A DNA stretch of 64,000 nt from Proteobacteria bacterium SG_bin9 (GCA_002083525.1 LWDM01000059.1:30188-94187), one strand, 5' to 3'. Positions 55,735 to 63,914 are shown, counted from the first letter of the stretch. A program made the numbers and translations. The notes: a model not told the origin generated them from the letters alone.

Positions 55735-56469
55735 ATGAGCCAGAGTCCGCACATCATCGTTGTCGACGATGAAGCCCCGGCCCGCGAGATGGTCGGCGAC
55801 TATCTCAAGATGCACGGCTTCAATGTCACCCTGTGCGACGGCGGCCAGAGCCTGCGCTGCGAGACCGAGATCGCCATGCCGGACCTCGTGGTGCTCGATC
55901 TCAACATGCCCGAGGAAGACGGCCTCTCGATCATCCGCGACCTCAAAAGCCGCAGCAACGTGCCGGTGATCATGCTCACCGCGACCGCAAGCCCGATCGA
56001 CCGTGTCGTCGGCCTCGAACTCGGCGCCGACGACTACATCGCCAAGCCCTGCGAACTGCGCGAACTGATGGCGCGCATCCGCTCGGTGCTGCGCCGGGCC
56101 ACGCCGGCACCGGCCGCGGCCGCCGCCGACACGAAGGCCGCCGAGAAGGAACAGCTTGTCCGCTTCGGCACCAAGTGGCTCGATCTCAATGCTCAGGCGC
56201 TACGCGACGACGAGGGCAATGAGCATCCGCTCACGGCTTCCGAATTCGGTTTGCTGAAGGTGTTCGCGGCCAACCCGAAGCGGGTGCTGTCGCGCGAGCG
56301 GCTGCTCGAACTGGCGAACGCCCGCGATGCCGAAGCCTTCGATCGCGCGGTCGACCTGCGCATCATGCGCATTCGCCGCAAGATCGAGCCCGACCCCTCT
56401 AAACCCTCGGTGATCCGAACGGTTCGCGGCGGCGGCTACCTCTTTTCGCCGACCGGCGAGAAGGCCTAG
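55735..56469 (+). CDS. OmpR/TorR-type response regulator
   Basis: A 244-residue DNA-binding response regulator, presumably the output of the preceding kinases. The receiver has DDE at 11-13, Asp55 in VVLDLNMPEEDGLS, Thr in MLTATAS and Lys in YIAKPCE; a linker rich in Ala leads into a winged helix (LTASEFGLLKVFAANPKRVLSRERLL, VDLRIMRIRRKIE, IRTVRGGGYLF). TorR/OmpR-type regulators bind direct repeats near promoters; its targets are unknown, but the divergent ugpB gene and its own operon are natural candidates. Confidence 0.93.
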   Translation: MSQSPHIIVVDDEAPAREMVGDYLKMHGFNVTLCDGGQSLRCETEIAMPDLVVLDLNMPEEDGLSIIRDLKSRSNVPVIMLTATASPIDRVVGLELGADDYIAKPCELRELMARIRSVLRRATPAPAAAAADTKAAEKEQLVRFGTKWLDLNAQALRDDEGNEHPLTASEFGLLKVFAANPKRVLSRERLLELANARDAEAFDRAVDLRIMRIRRKIEPDPSKPSVIRTVRGGGYLFSPTGEKA

Positions 56470-56518
56470 GCCAACCAAGGCGCCTGCCACCTCTGAAATC
56501 ATTGACATTTTCGCCCTA

Positions 56519-56568
56519 TTGTTTCGTCGCCAGGGCGGCGACGAAACAATTCAGCGGTGCGACGAAAC
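56519..56568. promoter_or_regulatory. Inverted and direct repeats in the ECF sigma gene leader
   Basis: TTGTTTCGTCGCC (56519-56531) and GGCGACGAAACAA (56537-56549) form a perfect 13-bp inverted repeat with a 5-base gap. GCGACGAAAC recurs at 56538-56547 and 56559-56568, exactly 21 bp (two helical turns) apart, with a shorter GCGACGA at 56584. No T tract follows, so this looks like a regulatory site rather than a terminator. Confidence 0.55.
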
Positions 56569-56665
56569 CATTTTCCGCTTTTTGCGACGACATCCTGAAA
56601 CCGGCCGCCTCTATCACTTCGATCCAACGACGCGCCACAAACAAGGCGCCAGTAGGAGAAGTGCA

Positions 56666-57277
56666 ATGCAGACCAATTTCGCCATGACCCACGCCGCTCA
56701 GCAGGGTGTTCTCGCTGCGCAGGCTGTCTCGGATGAAATGCTGCTGCTGAGCATTGCGGACGGCGAGAAGCCGGCGATGCACGTGTTCTATGCCCGCCAC
56801 AACGTCCGCGTTTATCGTTTCATCCTGCGCACCGTTCGTGACCAGACGGTTGCGGAAGACCTCGTCAGCCAGGTGTTCCTCGACGTGTGGCGGACTGCCG
56901 GACAGTTCGAAGGCCGTTCGCAGGTCTCGACCTGGCTGCTGTCGATCGCCCGCTTCAAGGCTCTGTCGGCGCTGCGTCAGCGCCGCTTCGAAGACATCGA
57001 TCAGAACGAAGTGCTCGAAATTGCCGACGACTCGGAAAATCCGGAAGCCAAGCTCGACCGCAGCAAGACGGGCGAACTGCTCCGCACCTGCATTGCCAAG
57101 CTGTCGCCGGCGCATCGCGAGATCATCGACCTCGTCTACTATCACGAGAAGTCGGTGGAAGAGGCCGGCGAGATCATCGGCATTCCGCAGGCGACCGTGA
57201 AGACCCGCATGTTCTACGCCCGCAAGCAGCTCGCCGATATGCTCAAGGGCTGCGGCGTCGATCGCATGGCGGCGTAA
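56666..57277 (+). CDS. ECF-type sigma-70 family factor
   Basis: A 203-residue RNA polymerase sigma factor with region 2 (FYARHNVRVYRFILRTVRDQTVAEDLVSQVFLDVW, about 41-77; then STWLLSIARFKALSALR) and region 4 (LSPAHREIIDLVYYHEKSVEEAGEIIGIPQATVKTRMFYARKQL, about 145-190). Regions 1.1 and 3 are missing, as usual for ECF factors. AGGAG precedes the ATG at 56666. No anti-sigma gene follows, which is unusual; the first 25 residues are an extra N-terminal stretch. The repeat array upstream may control it. Confidence 0.9.
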   Translation: MQTNFAMTHAAQQGVLAAQAVSDEMLLLSIADGEKPAMHVFYARHNVRVYRFILRTVRDQTVAEDLVSQVFLDVWRTAGQFEGRSQVSTWLLSIARFKALSALRQRRFEDIDQNEVLEIADDSENPEAKLDRSKTGELLRTCIAKLSPAHREIIDLVYYHEKSVEEAGEIIGIPQATVKTRMFYARKQLADMLKGCGVDRMAA

Positions 57278-57329
57278 CCAACCGTTTCCCCCGGGCCTGC
57301 CCCCATCAGGCCACTCTGACGACGGCACC

Positions 57330-57358
57330 GGCCCGGATCGCTCCCCACGATCCGGGCC
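57330..57358 (+). terminator. Hairpin after the ECF sigma gene
   Basis: GGCCCGGATCG (57330-57340) pairs perfectly with CGATCCGGGCC (57348-57358) over a 7-base loop, 53 bp after the sigma gene stop. No T run follows, so termination efficiency is uncertain. Confidence 0.5.
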
Positions 57359-57491
57359 GTGTCGCGTTCGGCCGCGCCTCACGAACACGTGACGCCGCGT
57401 AACGCGCAAGCGCCTCGACCCGAAGACCGAGCAACGCCGCCGGAACGGCAGTCGCCGTTGCCTGGCTTGCCTTTGATTTAGGGAGCTTTTC

Positions 57492-58049
57492 ATGACGATC
57501 CGCAGCAAAATCGGCCTGGCCGCGCTCGCCGTTGCCTGCGCCACCGGCTACGCTATCGCAGGGCTGTCGGGCAGCGGCATCACCGCGCCGATCCAGGTCG
57601 CACAGGCCCGCACCGCCGCGCCGGAATTCGCCGGCCTCGGCCAGTGGTTCAACTCCGAACCGCTGACCATGCAGAAGCTGCGCGGCAAGGTGGTGATGGT
57701 CGATTTCTGGACCTATGGCTGCATCAACTGCGTGCGCACCCTGCCCTACGTCACCAAGCTGCACGAGAAGTACAAGGACAAGGGCCTTGTCATCGTCGGC
57801 ATCCACACGCCGGAGTTTCCGTTCGAGCGCTCGGCGAGCAACGTCGAGGCCGCGCTCAAGCGGCATGGCATCGCCTATCCGGTGGCGCAGGACAACAACT
57901 TCGGCACCTGGCGGGCCTACAGCAACCAGTACTGGCCGGCGCAGTACATCGTCGATCGCAACGGCCAGATCGTCTACACGCATGCCGGCGAAGGCGCGTA
58001 CGAAGAGATGGATCGCCTGATCGGCAAGCTGCTCAACGCCACGAGCTAG
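57492..58049 (+). CDS. Periplasmic thioredoxin-like protein with CINC motif
   Basis: A 185-residue exported redoxin. Residues 1-40 contain a signal peptide or anchor; the thioredoxin fold follows, with KVVMVDFWTYGCINC: Cys77 and Cys80 form an unusual C-I-N-C active site, as in DipZ/TlpA-like proteins of the redoxin family, then VIVGIHTPEF and the cis-Pro in YWPAQYIVD. It probably reduces or transfers disulfides in the periplasm, perhaps in cytochrome or oxidase maturation given cydA 170 bp downstream (inference). GGGAGC precedes the ATG. Confidence 0.88.
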   Translation: MTIRSKIGLAALAVACATGYAIAGLSGSGITAPIQVAQARTAAPEFAGLGQWFNSEPLTMQKLRGKVVMVDFWTYGCINCVRTLPYVTKLHEKYKDKGLVIVGIHTPEFPFERSASNVEAALKRHGIAYPVAQDNNFGTWRAYSNQYWPAQYIVDRNGQIVYTHAGEGAYEEMDRLIGKLLNATS

Positions 58050-58222
58050 CGTGACGGCCATGCGACACGCGCGCATGGCTGACACCTCCGGTTCGGCTTG
58101 AACGCCTTCCGCAGCATGCTATGACCTGACCGGAAGGCGCGATTGTCGGATCGCGCCCAACGATCGGCGGCCGTCCGCATCGGCCATTCACTGCGGATCG
58201 ACTGCCGGCGAAAGGCGGTCGT

Positions 58223-59632
58223 ATGTTCGAAGGTTTCGACGCAGTCGTCCTCGCGCGCATCCAGTTCGCCTTCACGATGTCCTTTCACATCGTGTTTCCG
58301 GCGTTCTCCATCGGTCTCGCCAGCTACCTCGCCGTGCTCGAAGCCCTGTGGCTGTGGACCGGCCGCGAGGTCTACATCAACCTCTTCAATTACTGGCTGA
58401 AGATCTTCGCCGTCGCGTTCGGCATGGGCGTCGTCTCCGGCATCGTCATGTCCTACCAGTTCGGCACCAACTGGGCGGTGTTCGCCGACAAGACCGGCCC
58501 CGTGCTCGGACCGCTGATGGCGTATGAGGTGCTGACCGCGTTCTTTCTCGAAGCCGGCTTCCTCGGCGTCATGCTGTTCGGGCTGAAGCGCGTCGGCCCG
58601 AAGCTGCATTTCTTTGCGACCATGATGGTCGCGCTCGGCACGCTGGTGTCGGCGTTCTGGATTCTCTCGGCCAATTCCTGGATGCAGACGCCGGCCGGCC
58701 ACACCATGAATGCCGCCGGACAATTCGTCGCCGCAAGCTGGTGGAAGCTGATCTTCAATCCGTCGTTTCCCTACCGCCTCGTGCACATGGTGCTCGCGGC
58801 ATATCTGACGACGGCCTTCGTCGTCGGCGCGGTCGGCGCCTGGCACCTGCTGCAAGACAAGACGCGTGACGGTCCGCGCGTGATGTTCTCGATGACAATG
58901 TGGATGGCGGCCTTGGTCGCACCGATTCAGATTTTTGCCGGCGACCAGCACGGCCTCAACACGCTGGAGCATCAGCCGGCGAAGGTGATGGCCATGGAAG
59001 GCCACTTCAAGAGCCATCCAAACGGCGCGCCGCTGATCCTGTTCGGCCTGCCGAGCCAGAAGGACGCCGAGGTCAAATATTCGATCGAAATCCCGAAGGC
59101 GTCATCGCTGATCCTCAAGCACTCGCTCGATGCGCCGCTGAAAGGCCTCGACACGGTGCCGCGCGAGAACTGGCCGCCGGTCGCGATCGTGTTCTGGTCG
59201 TTCCGCATCATGGTCGCGGTCGGCATGGCCATGCTCGGCATCGGGCTGTTGAGCTTGCTGATGCGCGCACGCGGCAAGCTCTATGACTCGCCACTGCTGC
59301 ACCGGCTCGCGGTGCTGATGGGCCCGTCCGGCTTCGTCGCCGTGCTGGCCGGCTGGATCACGACCGAAGTCGGACGCCAGCCGTGGACGGTCTACGGGCT
59401 GATGCGCACGGGCGACTCAGCGTCACCGCTGGCGGCACCTGCAGTCGGTTCGTCGCTCGTCGCCTTCATCATCGTCTACTTCATCGTCTTCGGCGCCGGT
59501 GTCGTCTACATCCTGCGGCTGATGGCAGAGCCGCCGCATCACGGTGAGGAAGGCCCACGCGAGGATATGCCCGCACGCGCAGCCGGCATCACACCCGGCG
59601 GCACGACATCCGCACAACCGGCGAAAGGATGA
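58223..59632 (+). CDS. cydA: Cytochrome bd/CIO-type ubiquinol oxidase subunit I
   Basis: A 469-residue inner-membrane haem protein that oxidises ubiquinol and reduces O2. Nine or so helices begin with ARIQFAFTMSFHIVFPAFSIG, where His22 is the proximal haem d/b595 ligand; GDQHG and LEHQPAKVMAMEGHF, then TTEVGRQPW, are hallmarks. The quinol (Q) loop is short, which places it with the cyanide-insensitive CIO/CydA' group rather than E. coli CydA. The C-terminal tail is polar. Its stop overlaps the cydB start (ATGA). Confidence 0.95.
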   Translation: MFEGFDAVVLARIQFAFTMSFHIVFPAFSIGLASYLAVLEALWLWTGREVYINLFNYWLKIFAVAFGMGVVSGIVMSYQFGTNWAVFADKTGPVLGPLMAYEVLTAFFLEAGFLGVMLFGLKRVGPKLHFFATMMVALGTLVSAFWILSANSWMQTPAGHTMNAAGQFVAASWWKLIFNPSFPYRLVHMVLAAYLTTAFVVGAVGAWHLLQDKTRDGPRVMFSMTMWMAALVAPIQIFAGDQHGLNTLEHQPAKVMAMEGHFKSHPNGAPLILFGLPSQKDAEVKYSIEIPKASSLILKHSLDAPLKGLDTVPRENWPPVAIVFWSFRIMVAVGMAMLGIGLLSLLMRARGKLYDSPLLHRLAVLMGPSGFVAVLAGWITTEVGRQPWTVYGLMRTGDSASPLAAPAVGSSLVAFIIVYFIVFGAGVVYILRLMAEPPHHGEEGPREDMPARAAGITPGGTTSAQPAKG

Positions 59633-60648
59633 GCGCGATGAGCATCCCCTTCGATATCGCCACCGTATTCGCCTTCATCATCGCGTTCGCGGTGTTCATG
59701 TACATCGTGATGGACGGCTTCGATCTCGGCATCGGCATGCTGTTTCCCTTCTTCAAGGAGAAGAAGGACCGCGACGTCATCATGAACACAGTCGCGCCGG
59801 TGTGGGACGGCAACGAGACGTGGCTGGTGCTCGGCGGCGGCGGACTCTACGCGGCGTTTCCGTTGGCGTACGCGATCATCATGCCGGCGATCTACACGCC
59901 GATCATCGCCATGCTGATCGGGCTGATCTTCCGCGGCGTCGCCTTCGAATTCCGCTGGCGGACGACCAAAGAACGCAACAAGTGGGACGTGTCGTTCGCC
60001 GCAGGCTCGTTCCTCGCCGCCTTCTCGCAAGGCATCGCGCTCGGCGCGATCCTGCAAGGCGTCACGGTGACCGGCCGCGCCTATGGCGGCGGCTGGTGGG
60101 ATTGGCTGACGCCGTTCAGCCTCCTCACCGGCCTCTCGGTCGTCGCCGGCTACATGCTGCTCGGCGCGACCTGGCTGATCATGAAGACGGAAGGCGACCT
60201 GCGCGATCGCGCCTACCATCTGGCACGCCCGCTGTTCATCGCAACGATGGTGGCGATTGCCGCCGTCAGCCTCGCCACGCCGTTCCTCGATGCGGAATAT
60301 GCGCGGCGCTGGTTCACCTGGCCGAACATCGTTCTCACCGCGCCGGTGCCGATTGCGGTGGCCGTCGTCACACTGCTGCTGCTGCGCGCACTCGCCAAGA
60401 AGCACGACTACCACCCGTTTCCGCTGACGCTGGTGCTGTTCGCCACATCGTTCGGCGGGCTCGGCGTCTCGATCTGGCCCTATGTCGTGCCGCGCAGCGT
60501 CACCATCTGGGACGCCGCGTCGCCGCATGACAGTCTCGTGTTCATGATCTTCGGCATCGCCATTCTGGTGCCGATCATCCTCGCCTACACTGCGTGGTCG
60601 TACTGGGTGTTCCGCGGCAAGGTCCACGCCGACTCCGGTTACCACTGA
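59629..60648 (+). CDS. cydB: Cytochrome bd/CIO-type ubiquinol oxidase subunit II
   Basis: A 339-residue partner of CydA with about eight helices and no haem ligands of its own: YIVMDGFDLGIGMLFPF, APVWDGNETWLVLGGGGLYAAFPLAY and FRGVAFEFRWR are highly conserved. It starts at the ATG overlapping the cydA stop; a second in-frame ATG three codons later is also possible. Nine bp after its stop comes the DUF2474 gene. Confidence 0.95.
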   Translation: MSAMSIPFDIATVFAFIIAFAVFMYIVMDGFDLGIGMLFPFFKEKKDRDVIMNTVAPVWDGNETWLVLGGGGLYAAFPLAYAIIMPAIYTPIIAMLIGLIFRGVAFEFRWRTTKERNKWDVSFAAGSFLAAFSQGIALGAILQGVTVTGRAYGGGWWDWLTPFSLLTGLSVVAGYMLLGATWLIMKTEGDLRDRAYHLARPLFIATMVAIAAVSLATPFLDAEYARRWFTWPNIVLTAPVPIAVAVVTLLLLRALAKKHDYHPFPLTLVLFATSFGGLGVSIWPYVVPRSVTIWDAASPHDSLVFMIFGIAILVPIILAYTAWSYWVFRGKVHADSGYH

Positions 60649-60657
60649 GAGGCGGCA

Positions 60658-60789
60658 ATGACCCCGCAAGACATTCCGACACCGCCGCTCGGCAAGCGCC
60701 TGCTCTGGTTCGCGGGGCTGTGGCTCGCAGGTCTCGCAGCCGTCACGGCGCTGTCGTACCTCCTGCGGCTCTGGATCGCGCCGCACTGA
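60658..60789 (+). CDS. DUF2474 small membrane subunit of the bd/CIO oxidase
   Basis: A 43-residue protein with a polar N terminus (MTPQDIPTPPLGKRLLW) and a single membrane helix with conserved Trp residues (LWFAGLWLAG, then YLLRLWIAPH). GAGAGG precedes the ATG, 9 bp after cydB. It matches the DUF2474 family, which follows CIO-type cydAB genes much as CydX follows E. coli cydAB, so a role in oxidase assembly or stability is likely (inference by analogy). Confidence 0.85.
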   Translation: MTPQDIPTPPLGKRLLWFAGLWLAGLAAVTALSYLLRLWIAPH

Positions 60790-60831
60790 TCGGCCAACGC
60801 TGAAAATTCGAACGATTCATCAAAGCGTTGC

Positions 60832-60855
60832 AGCGTTGCCACACCTCGCAACGCT
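60832..60855 (+). terminator. Hairpin after the cyd operon
   Basis: AGCGTTGC (60832-60839) pairs with GCAACGCT (60848-60855) over 8 bases, 43 bp after the DUF2474 stop. No T run follows; possible 3' end of the cyd transcript. Confidence 0.35.
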
Positions 60856-60914
60856 TGCCAGCGCGGCGCATGTGCGTTTTTATGGCGGGCAGCATTGCTG
60901 GCTAAGGAATCGAA

Positions 60915-61508
60915 ATGACAAAAGCTTGGACCACAGCTTGCCGGCTCGTGATCGCCGCCGGCCTGATGCTCGCAACGTCGCACAGCTTCGCACAGCAACC
61001 GGACGTGGGCGATCAGCCCGGCCTCGTTGCCGACGACGCCTACGAGCTTGAGCCGCAGTTCAAGAAGCAGATGGTGCTCTATCGCACCACCGAGCCGCCG
61101 GGCACGATCATCGTCTCGACCTCCGAGCGTTTCCTCTATCTCGTGCAGGGCAATGGCCGCGCGATGCGCTACGGCATCGGCGTCGGCCGCGACGGCTTCC
61201 AGTGGCAGGGCCTGCTCAACATCAGCAAGAAGGCGGAGTGGCCGGACTGGACGCCGCCGCCGGAGATGATTCAGCGCCAGCCTTATCTGCCGCGCTTCAT
61301 GGCCGGCGGGCCGGGCAATCCGCTCGGCGCGCGCGCACTCTATCTCGGCGCCACCGTCTATCGCATTCACGGCACCAACCGGCCGGACACGATCGGCACC
61401 GCCGTGTCGTCCGGCTGCTTCCGCCTCGTCAATAACGACGTCGCCGATCTCTACGATCGGGTGCCCGTCGGCACCAAGGTTGTCGTCCGTCAGAAGCCGG
61501 GACTGTAG
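60915..61508 (+). CDS. L,D-transpeptidase (YkuD domain), periplasmic
   Basis: A 197-residue exported enzyme. Residues 1-26 form a signal peptide (cleavage after SFA). The YkuD domain (about 60-192) contains IIVSTSERFLYLV and the catalytic HGTNRPDTIGTAVSSGC with Cys in SSGCFRLVNND. Such enzymes make 3-3 cross-links in peptidoglycan or attach proteins to it. Length is minimal, with no separate peptidoglycan-binding domain. It is probably monocistronic, followed after 53 bp by the AapJ-like gene. Confidence 0.92.
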   Translation: MTKAWTTACRLVIAAGLMLATSHSFAQQPDVGDQPGLVADDAYELEPQFKKQMVLYRTTEPPGTIIVSTSERFLYLVQGNGRAMRYGIGVGRDGFQWQGLLNISKKAEWPDWTPPPEMIQRQPYLPRFMAGGPGNPLGARALYLGATVYRIHGTNRPDTIGTAVSSGCFRLVNNDVADLYDRVPVGTKVVVRQKPGL

Positions 61509-61561
61509 TCCCGGCTGCCTTCCCTTCCGTTCTTTGTTTCATTGATTGAAAGAGAGCCAGC

Positions 61562-62602
61562 ATGCTGCGCACATTTCGAGGCGGCCTTCTGATCGGTCTT
61601 GCGGTTGCGGCCGCGGTGGCCGCCGGCGCGATCACCTACGAGCGCTACGACACCAAGACGCTGAAGCGCACGATACGCCGCGACGCCGTGCTGTGCGGCG
61701 TCAACGCCGGCCTGCCGGGCTTCTCGATCCCGGACGACAAGGGCAACTGGTCGGGCTTCGACGTCGACTTCTGCCGTGCGGTCGCCGCCGCCATCTTCAA
61801 CGACCCGAAGAAGGTGAAGTTCGTCCCGCTCGACGCCAGCGAACGCTTCAAAGAGCTGCAGAGCCGCAAGGTCGACATTCTGTCGCGCAACACCACGTGG
61901 AGCATGTCGCGCGAAACGTCCTACGATCTCTATTTCCCGGCCGTGTATTACTACGACGGCCAGGGCTTCATGGTGCGCAACTCGCGCAAGAGCGAGACGG
62001 CGCTCGAACTCGACGGCGCCAAGGTCTGCGTGCAGGCAGAGACCACGACGGCGCTCAACCTCGTCGACCACTTCAAGACCAACAACATGAAGTACGAGGA
62101 AAAGAAGTTCGGCAAGCTCGATGACGTGCTGAAGGCTTATGACAGCGGCGAATGCGATACGCTGACCGCCGACGTGTCGCAGCTCTACGCGCTGCGCCTG
62201 CGGCTCACCAAGCCCGGCGACAGCACTATCCTGCCGGATGTGATCTCGAAGGAGCCGCTCGCGCCGGTGGTGCGCCAGCGCGACGACGACTGGATGATGA
62301 TCGTGAAGTGGACGCTCTACGCCATGCTCAACGCCGAAGAGCTCGGCATTTCGTCGGACAACATCGACGAAGCGCTGAAATCGAAGAAACCGGACGTGAT
62401 GCGTCTGGTCGGCACCGAAGGTGCTTACGGCGAAGTTCTCGACCTGCCGAAGGACTGGGCGGCGCGGATCATCCGTCACGTCGGCAACTACAGCGAGGTC
62501 TACGAGCGCAACATCGGCCAGAAGTCGAAGCTCGGCATTCCGCGCGGGCTCAACCAGCTCTGGAGCGCCGGCGGCATCCAGTACGCGCCGCCGATTAGGT
62601 AA
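61562..62602 (+). CDS. aapJ: AapJ-like general L-amino acid binding protein
   Basis: A 346-residue type II periplasmic binding protein. After a hydrophobic leader (about 5-24), VLCGVNAGLPGFSIPDDKGNWSGFDVDFCRAVAAAIF is the typical start of AapJ; SRNTTWSMSRE and CVQAETTTALNL follow. AapJ delivers many amino acids to AapQMP in rhizobia. No aapQ, aapM or aapP is beside it: the next gene converges after repeat copy B, so the transporter must be encoded elsewhere or the protein works with another permease. Confidence 0.88.
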   Translation: MLRTFRGGLLIGLAVAAAVAAGAITYERYDTKTLKRTIRRDAVLCGVNAGLPGFSIPDDKGNWSGFDVDFCRAVAAAIFNDPKKVKFVPLDASERFKELQSRKVDILSRNTTWSMSRETSYDLYFPAVYYYDGQGFMVRNSRKSETALELDGAKVCVQAETTTALNLVDHFKTNNMKYEEKKFGKLDDVLKAYDSGECDTLTADVSQLYALRLRLTKPGDSTILPDVISKEPLAPVVRQRDDDWMMIVKWTLYAMLNAEELGISSDNIDEALKSKKPDVMRLVGTEGAYGEVLDLPKDWAARIIRHVGNYSEVYERNIGQKSKLGIPRGLNQLWSAGGIQYAPPIR

Positions 62603-62607
62603 CGCAT

Positions 62608-62726
62608 TGTCCCGGACGCGATGCAGCGTGTAACGCTGCGTCGCAGAGCCGGGACCGTTCCGGCTTCGGTGGGTGGTGTGGCCCCGGATCAGCAGCGCGT
62701 CATTTCATGCCGCGCAGCGTCCGGGG
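62608..62726. repeat. 119-bp two-hairpin repeat, copy B
   Basis: Nearly identical to 42614-42730, same orientation: identical left hairpin except one base in the GCAGCGT loop region, a variable centre (62665-62690), and the same right end GCGTCCGGGG. It fills the gap between the aapJ-like stop (62602) and the convergent acyl-CoA dehydrogenase stop (62736), so it could serve as a two-way transcript end. Confidence 0.88.
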
Positions 62727-62735
62727 AAAGCATCC

Positions 62736-63875
62736 TCAATACTGCTTCAACCGCGCCAGCGCGTCCGCGTGGAAGTTGCTGTCGCCGAACAGCTCCTGAC
62801 AGACCCGCGCGCGCTTCATGAACAGGCCGATGTCGAACTCGTCGGTCATGCCGACGCCGCCATGCATCTGCACTCCCTCCTGCACGGCCAGCGTCGTCGT
62901 CGTTCCGGCGCGCGCCTTGGCGACCGCAACCGCTGCACCGGCCTTGTCGAGGTCCGTATCCAGCGCTTGCAGCGCTTTAAGCACGGCCGCGCGGGTGATC
63001 TCGATATCGGTGTAGAGATGCGCAGCACGGTGTTGTAACGCTTGGAATTCGCCGATCAGCTTGCCGAACTGCTTGCGCTCCTTGAGGTACGTGACCGTAC
63101 GGCCGAAGGCTTCATCGCTGATGCCGAGCATTTCTGCCGCAATCGCGCCGCGCCCGGCATTGAGCAAACCGTCCAGCAGCGCGTTGCCCTGATCGACCTC
63201 ACCCAGCACGCTGTCGGCGGTGACATCGACATTGCTGAACTCGATGCGGGCCGCATTGTGCGAATCGACCATGACCGTGCGTTCGATCGCAACGCCCTTG
63301 GCCTTTGGATCCACCAGAAACAGCGTCAATCCCTTCGCCTCGCCGGGTGACCCGCCGGTGCGCGCGACGACGATGAGCATGTCGGCCACGTGACCATCGA
63401 CCACCAGCGCCTTGGCGCCGTTGAGGCGGAAGCCGTTGCCCGAACGCTCCGCCTTCAGCTTGGTCTTGAGCGGGCGATGCTTGGCGCCCTCTTCGAGCGC
63501 GAACGCCGTGATCAGAGCACCCGCCGCGATCTTCGGCAGATATTCCTTCTTCTGCGCGTCCGAGCCGCCGCGGGTCAGCGCCGACGCGCCGAGTACGCCG
63601 GTCGAGAAGAACGGCGACGGCATCAAGGTTCGGCCGATCTCTTCCATGACGATGCCGGCCTCGACGAAGCCGAGACTGCTGCCGCCATGGTCTTCCGGCA
63701 CCAGCAGGCCGCTGAAGCCCATCTCGGCGAACGTCTTCCAGAGATCACGCGAGAAGCCGTTTGCGTCTTTGGTGTCGCGAATTTTGCGCATGTGCGCGAC
63801 CGGCGCTTTTTCGCCGATCAGGCCGCGCGCCGAGTCGCGCAGCATCGATTGTTCTTCAGTCAGGACAAGTGCCAT
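62736..63875 (-). CDS. pimD: Acyl-CoA dehydrogenase, pimeloyl-CoA dehydrogenase small subunit-like
   Basis: A 379-residue FAD enzyme. Segments LTEEQSMLRDSARGLIGEKAPV, FSGLLVPEDHGGSSLGFVEAGIVMEEIGRTL, then FALEEGAKHRPLKT and GEFQALQHRAAHLYTDIE match PimD, the small subunit of the pimeloyl-CoA dehydrogenase of R. palustris. The catalytic Glu region is not obvious, as in this subfamily's non-catalytic or heteromeric subunits. It lies 39 bp after the end of the large-subunit gene. Dicarboxyl- or benzoate-derived CoA esters are plausible substrates. Confidence 0.85.
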   Translation of the reverse strand: MALVLTEEQSMLRDSARGLIGEKAPVAHMRKIRDTKDANGFSRDLWKTFAEMGFSGLLVPEDHGGSSLGFVEAGIVMEEIGRTLMPSPFFSTGVLGASALTRGGSDAQKKEYLPKIAAGALITAFALEEGAKHRPLKTKLKAERSGNGFRLNGAKALVVDGHVADMLIVVARTGGSPGEAKGLTLFLVDPKAKGVAIERTVMVDSHNAARIEFSNVDVTADSVLGEVDQGNALLDGLLNAGRGAIAAEMLGISDEAFGRTVTYLKERKQFGKLIGEFQALQHRAAHLYTDIEITRAAVLKALQALDTDLDKAGAAVAVAKARAGTTTTLAVQEGVQMHGGVGMTDEFDIGLFMKRARVCQELFGDSNFHADALARLKQY

Positions 63876-63914
63876 TGGCGAATTCCGATTGTGTTCTTGC
63901 GTTTTGTGAAGTGA

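Noticed and set aside
53850..55757. 635-codon open frame on the minus strand
   Set aside because: Antisense of the receiver-DUF3369-kinase gene; no recognisable motifs.
56502..56530. Sigma-70 promoter starting at TTGACA near 56502
   Set aside because: No acceptable -10 hexamer lies 16-18 bp downstream; the region is better described by the repeat array.
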